From: PVC group bacterium
GTDB lineage: Bacteria > Verrucomicrobiota > Kiritimatiellia > CAIKKV01 > PXCX01
Direction: 5' to 3'
Assembly (NCBI GenBank): GCA_003565195.1
Contig: PXCX01000100.1
Location: 1 to 8,216 of the forward strand
Length of the DNA: 8,216 bases
Position numbers and translations under genes: made by a program. Within the stretch, counting starts at the first letter, position 1. Each line of letters begins with the position of its first letter. The notes under the pieces are model-generated. The model had not been told where the DNA came from. It saw only the letters and a list, made by a program, of their open reading frames with translations, and searched no databases. Positions 5,931 through 8,216 of the stretch are shown piece after piece.

Positions 5931-7444
5931 GTCTCGCCCTGCTCCGCTGCCGGCAGCTCCTCGCCGACCTCGTCACTCTGCGGTAACACGGCAAGCAATG
6001 CCTCAAAACGTTTTTTGAGATCGTCGCTGAGTTCCGGCTGCGTCGCCACAGCCTCGATGAGCTCCGGATCGCGCACCGCCTCGAGCTCATGCGCTTCGCG
6101 CATAAACAAACGCCGGCGCGCCTGCGACATGTTGTCAAGCCGGCCCTGATGCAGGGCGTAAAGCAGCAGCGCCGTTTCGGTAAGCCCGCCGGGTTGATGT
6201 TCGGCTTGCTGCCAAAACGCCGAAATTGCCTCGCCTCGGCGTACCAGTTTGGCCGTTTCAGCGGTTAATTCGGTTTGTAACCGGCTGAGACGCACCGTTT
6301 CCATGTAACGCACGAATTCGGCGCGAACACCGCGGCTGAGCAACCGGATAACCGGCGGCTGGGCGCGTGCGCCGACAATCGAATTCGACAGCAGTACATC
6401 GATCGCGGGCCGTTGCCCCTCGGCAAAAAGCGAGGCGTTAAGATAAATTTGACCGTCGCACATCGAGGAAAGATTCGACGGAATGTACCCCGCCAAATCG
6501 CCATGCAGGGTTTCGGTGAGCCCTAAAAACGTCATCGATCCACCGCCGCTTAGTTCATTGAAACAGCCGGCACGTTCCATAAGCTGGGTTTGAATATAAA
6601 AAATATCGCCGGGATACGCTTCCCGCCCGGGCGGCCGATCGAGCAGCAGCGAAAGTTGACGATACGCCCAGGCATGCTTGGTCAGGTCATCGAAAACCAC
6701 CAGTACATCACGCCCTTTGGTGGCGAAATAGCGGCCCATCGACGCCGCGGCATAAGGGATAATGTATTGTTCGCCAACCGGTGTATTATCCGTGGCAACC
6801 ATCATGATGGTGTGATCCAGCGCCCCCTCGGTATCCAAAACGGTGGTCACCTTGCCCAAGGCCGACAACGATTTGCCGATGGCACAGTAAATGCAAATCA
6901 CGTCCTTGTGACGTTGATGCAAAATGGCATCGACCGCTACCGCAGTCTTACCGGTCATCCGATCGCCCAGAATCAGTTGCCGCTGTCCGCGTGCCAGCGG
7001 GATCAGCGCATCGACAACTTTAGTGCCGGTCTCCATAAACCGCTTCATCGGCGCGTGATGGATTATCGGCGCGGAATCCTGGAATACCGGTACGCGGTCG
7101 GTGGCCACCACCGGATCTCCCTTATCGCAAGGTTCTCCCAAAGCCGTAACCATGCGCCCCAGAAACGCGTCGCCGGCCGGCATCGTAAACGTCTCGCTGA
7201 CACCACTTACATCGCTGCCGATACGTAATTTGCTGCGATCCCCCAGTACCAGGACCATGACATCGTCGGCATCGAACCCCATGATGATTCCCTTGACATC
7301 GCGGCCCAAATCTACAATCTGGCCGTTAAGACAGTTCGGCAACCCGGAAACGCGCGCCACGATTTCCTTGATATCGCGAACCTTGCCTTTTTCCTCGATT
7401 TTTACACTAAACAGAGGAATCTTGGAAACGGGCAATTTGCTCAT
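5927..7444 (-). CDS. Second F1-type ATPase alpha subunit, arginine finger replaced by Ile
   Basis: Alpha-type subunit of the F1 head, 505 residues (E. coli alpha is 513). Walker A is GDRMTGKT (160-167), where Met replaces the usual Gln. The nucleotide-domain motif VLVVFDDLTKHAWAYRQ (247-263) is intact, as are PPGREAYPGDIFYI (271-284) and the C-terminal helical domain. The segment that normally reads SVSRVG reads SNSIVG (353-358). The arginine finger (E. coli alpha R376), which alpha contributes to the catalytic site of beta, is therefore I356 (codon ATT, 6379-6377). The N-terminus is about 9 residues shorter than in E. coli and carries prolines at P5 and P10 where a delta-binding helix is expected. 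By hand, 66 of 89 residues match alpha 1 from DVLVVFDD to DGQIY. The ATG has a strong AGGAGG site 6 bases upstream and lies inside the end of alpha 1 (38-base overlap). Confidence 0.94.
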   Translation of the reverse strand: MSKLPVSKIPLFSVKIEEKGKVRDIKEIVARVSGLPNCLNGQIVDLGRDVKGIIMGFDADDVMVLVLGDRSKLRIGSDVSGVSETFTMPAGDAFLGRMVTALGEPCDKGDPVVATDRVPVFQDSAPIIHHAPMKRFMETGTKVVDALIPLARGQRQLILGDRMTGKTAVAVDAILHQRHKDVICIYCAIGKSLSALGKVTTVLDTEGALDHTIMMVATDNTPVGEQYIIPYAAASMGRYFATKGRDVLVVFDDLTKHAWAYRQLSLLLDRPPGREAYPGDIFYIQTQLMERAGCFNELSGGGSMTFLGLTETLHGDLAGYIPSNLSSMCDGQIYLNASLFAEGQRPAIDVLLSNSIVGARAQPPVIRLLSRGVRAEFVRYMETVRLSRLQTELTAETAKLVRRGEAISAFWQQAEHQPGGLTETALLLYALHQGRLDNMSQARRRLFMREAHELEAVRDPELIEAVATQPELSDDLKKRFEALLAVLPQSDEVGEELPAAEQGET

Positions 7445-8216
7445 TGAGTTCCTCCTTGTCGCCGGCGGTTAGGTCCCGCGTGGCTTTAAGATTCTCCAAA
7501 AGTTTCGGGCAGGACATACGGATCTGACGCAATAAGGCATCCAGCATCGTGCGTACATGCGCCGGATCCGCATCCTTCAACATGCCCCGATGCAAAGCAT
7601 ACAGCAATACCACCTGTTCTTGCAAGGAAACGGTTAAGTTTTCGTTTTGCTTGAGCATTTCCTCGAGGTTACGCCCCTGCTTGAGACGGCGACCGACATC
7701 CCCCGAAACGCCTGCCTTGATCCGCGTCAGCTTCTCCAGCTCCTTATAGCGCACGAATTCAAGCTGCAACATGCCGGTGAGATCTTTCATGGCCGCCCAT
7801 TGCACCCGGTTACCGATACGCGAAACGGATAATCCCATGTCAATCGCCGGCTTGAAACCTTCCGCGAAAAGCGGTGCACTCATGTAAATCTGGCCGTCCG
7901 TCATAGAAATAATGTTGGACGGAATGTAACCGGCTACGTTACCCTGCAACGTTTCGACAATCGGCAGATGAGTCATCGAGCCGCCGCCATGTTCTTTATC
8001 CAGTTTGCCTGCCCGTTCCACTAACTGGGAATGGATATAAAAAATATCGCCGGGATAGGCGTCGCGGCCCGGCGCGCGATCCAGTAACAACGATATCTGA
8101 CGCCACGCCCAGGCATGCTTGGTTAAATCGTCGAACACCACCAGAACATCCGCGCCGTGTTCATGCATGAAGTATTCGCCCAAACTGGCCGCCGCGTATG
8201 GCGCCAGATATTGCTG
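7407..8216 (-). CDS. atpA: First F1-type ATPase alpha subunit (C-terminal 269 residues; 5' end outside window)
   Basis: Alpha-type subunit of the F1 head, open at the right edge. The reading frame runs through to base 8216, beginning QQYLAPYAAASLGEYF, which aligns with the alpha segment near E. coli residue 249, so roughly half the protein is visible. Walker A lies outside the window. Seen here are VLVVFDDLTKHAWAWRQ, APGRDAYPGDIFYIHSQL, GYIPSNIISMTDGQIY and, unlike the next gene, an intact arginine finger in GLSVSRIG (Arg codon CGT, 7820-7818). The C-terminal helical domain ends at a TAG (7409-7407) inside the next gene. A TTG at 8183-8181 is in frame but falls in the middle of the conserved domain and is not the true start. 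This copy looks like the standard alpha; the downstream alpha is the divergent one. Confidence 0.94.
   Translation of the reverse strand, partial: QQYLAPYAAASLGEYFMHEHGADVLVVFDDLTKHAWAWRQISLLLDRAPGRDAYPGDIFYIHSQLVERAGKLDKEHGGGSMTHLPIVETLQGNVAGYIPSNIISMTDGQIYMSAPLFAEGFKPAIDMGLSVSRIGNRVQWAAMKDLTGMLQLEFVRYKELEKLTRIKAGVSGDVGRRLKQGRNLEEMLKQNENLTVSLQEQVVLLYALHRGMLKDADPAHVRTMLDALLRQIRMSCPKLLENLKATRDLTAGDKEELNEQIARFQDSSV
7451..7456 (-). promoter_or_regulatory. Strong Shine-Dalgarno of the second alpha gene
   Basis: AGGAGG on the minus strand, 6 bases before the ATG at 7444 and inside the coding sequence of alpha 1. It fixes the start of alpha 2 and is the best ribosome site in the window, which suggests alpha 2 is made in substantial amounts and is not a decaying copy. 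Confidence 0.8.

Noticed and set aside
6590..7228. A 212-codon plus-strand open frame antisense to alpha 2, and similar long frames at 1043-1543 and 2788-3222
   Set aside because: They lie opposite genes with unmistakable conserved motifs, have no recognisable domains and skewed His/Arg/Asn-rich composition, so they are shadows of the minus-strand genes.
5927..8216. Assembly artefact creating two alpha genes
   Set aside because: The copies differ throughout (about a quarter of residues in the best conserved stretch) and overlap in different frames, so this is a genuine tandem pair.
2278..8216. Annotation as an ordinary ATP synthase or a standard N-ATPase operon
   Set aside because: Gene order, doubled alpha, lack of subunit a in the block and of N-ATPase-type atpQ/atpR small membrane genes, and the missing c carboxylate do not fit either, although b/delta and beta resemble the alternate F1F0 branch.

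Overview
The window holds nine genes, all on the minus strand and read from right to left, packed almost without gaps. It looks like the inside of one long operon from a Gram-negative bacterium. Both the type II secretion/type IV pilus genes and the F-type ATPase genes fit that. The phylum cannot be fixed from the sequence: base composition is moderately GC-rich, and a member of the PVC group or another deep-branching lineage is only a guess. No promoter, terminator, RNA gene, mobile element or CRISPR array is visible, so transcription probably starts beyond the right edge and continues past the left edge.

Layout in transcription order: alpha 1 of an F1-type ATPase (8216 to 7407, 5' part missing), a second full-length alpha (7444-5927), a short epsilon (5930-5703), a c-like subunit (5698-5483), a b/delta fusion (5445-4696), gamma (4631-3672), beta (3675-2278), a GspE/PilB-type ATPase (2275-644), and a GspF/PilC-type inner-membrane protein (642 to 1, 3' part missing). 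The b/delta fusion, the lack of a separate delta gene and the style of beta and gamma recall the 'alternate' F1F0 (N-ATPase) branch, but the gene order and the doubled alpha do not match it.

The set does not look like an ordinary ATP synthase. The c-like subunit is clearly homologous to c (two membrane helices, an R-N-P loop), but it has glutamine (Q54) where the ion-carrying Asp/Glu should be, and no acidic residue anywhere in its membrane part. The second alpha has isoleucine (I356) in place of the arginine finger, whereas the neighbouring alpha 1 keeps that arginine. Epsilon is only the beta-sandwich domain. Gamma has lost its usual C-terminal signature and carries a basic, alanine-rich tail. 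No subunit a gene is present in the window. Beta keeps its catalytic residues, so ATP hydrolysis is still likely.

The ATPase genes run into gspE with a 2-base gap, and gspE into gspF with a 1-base gap. My inference is an F1-like machine that no longer moves ions and is expressed together with a pilus or secretion assembly apparatus. It could be a mechanical, regulatory or scaffolding partner, loosely comparable to the F1-like ATPases lacking a normal F0 in some mollicutes. That link rests on gene arrangement only.
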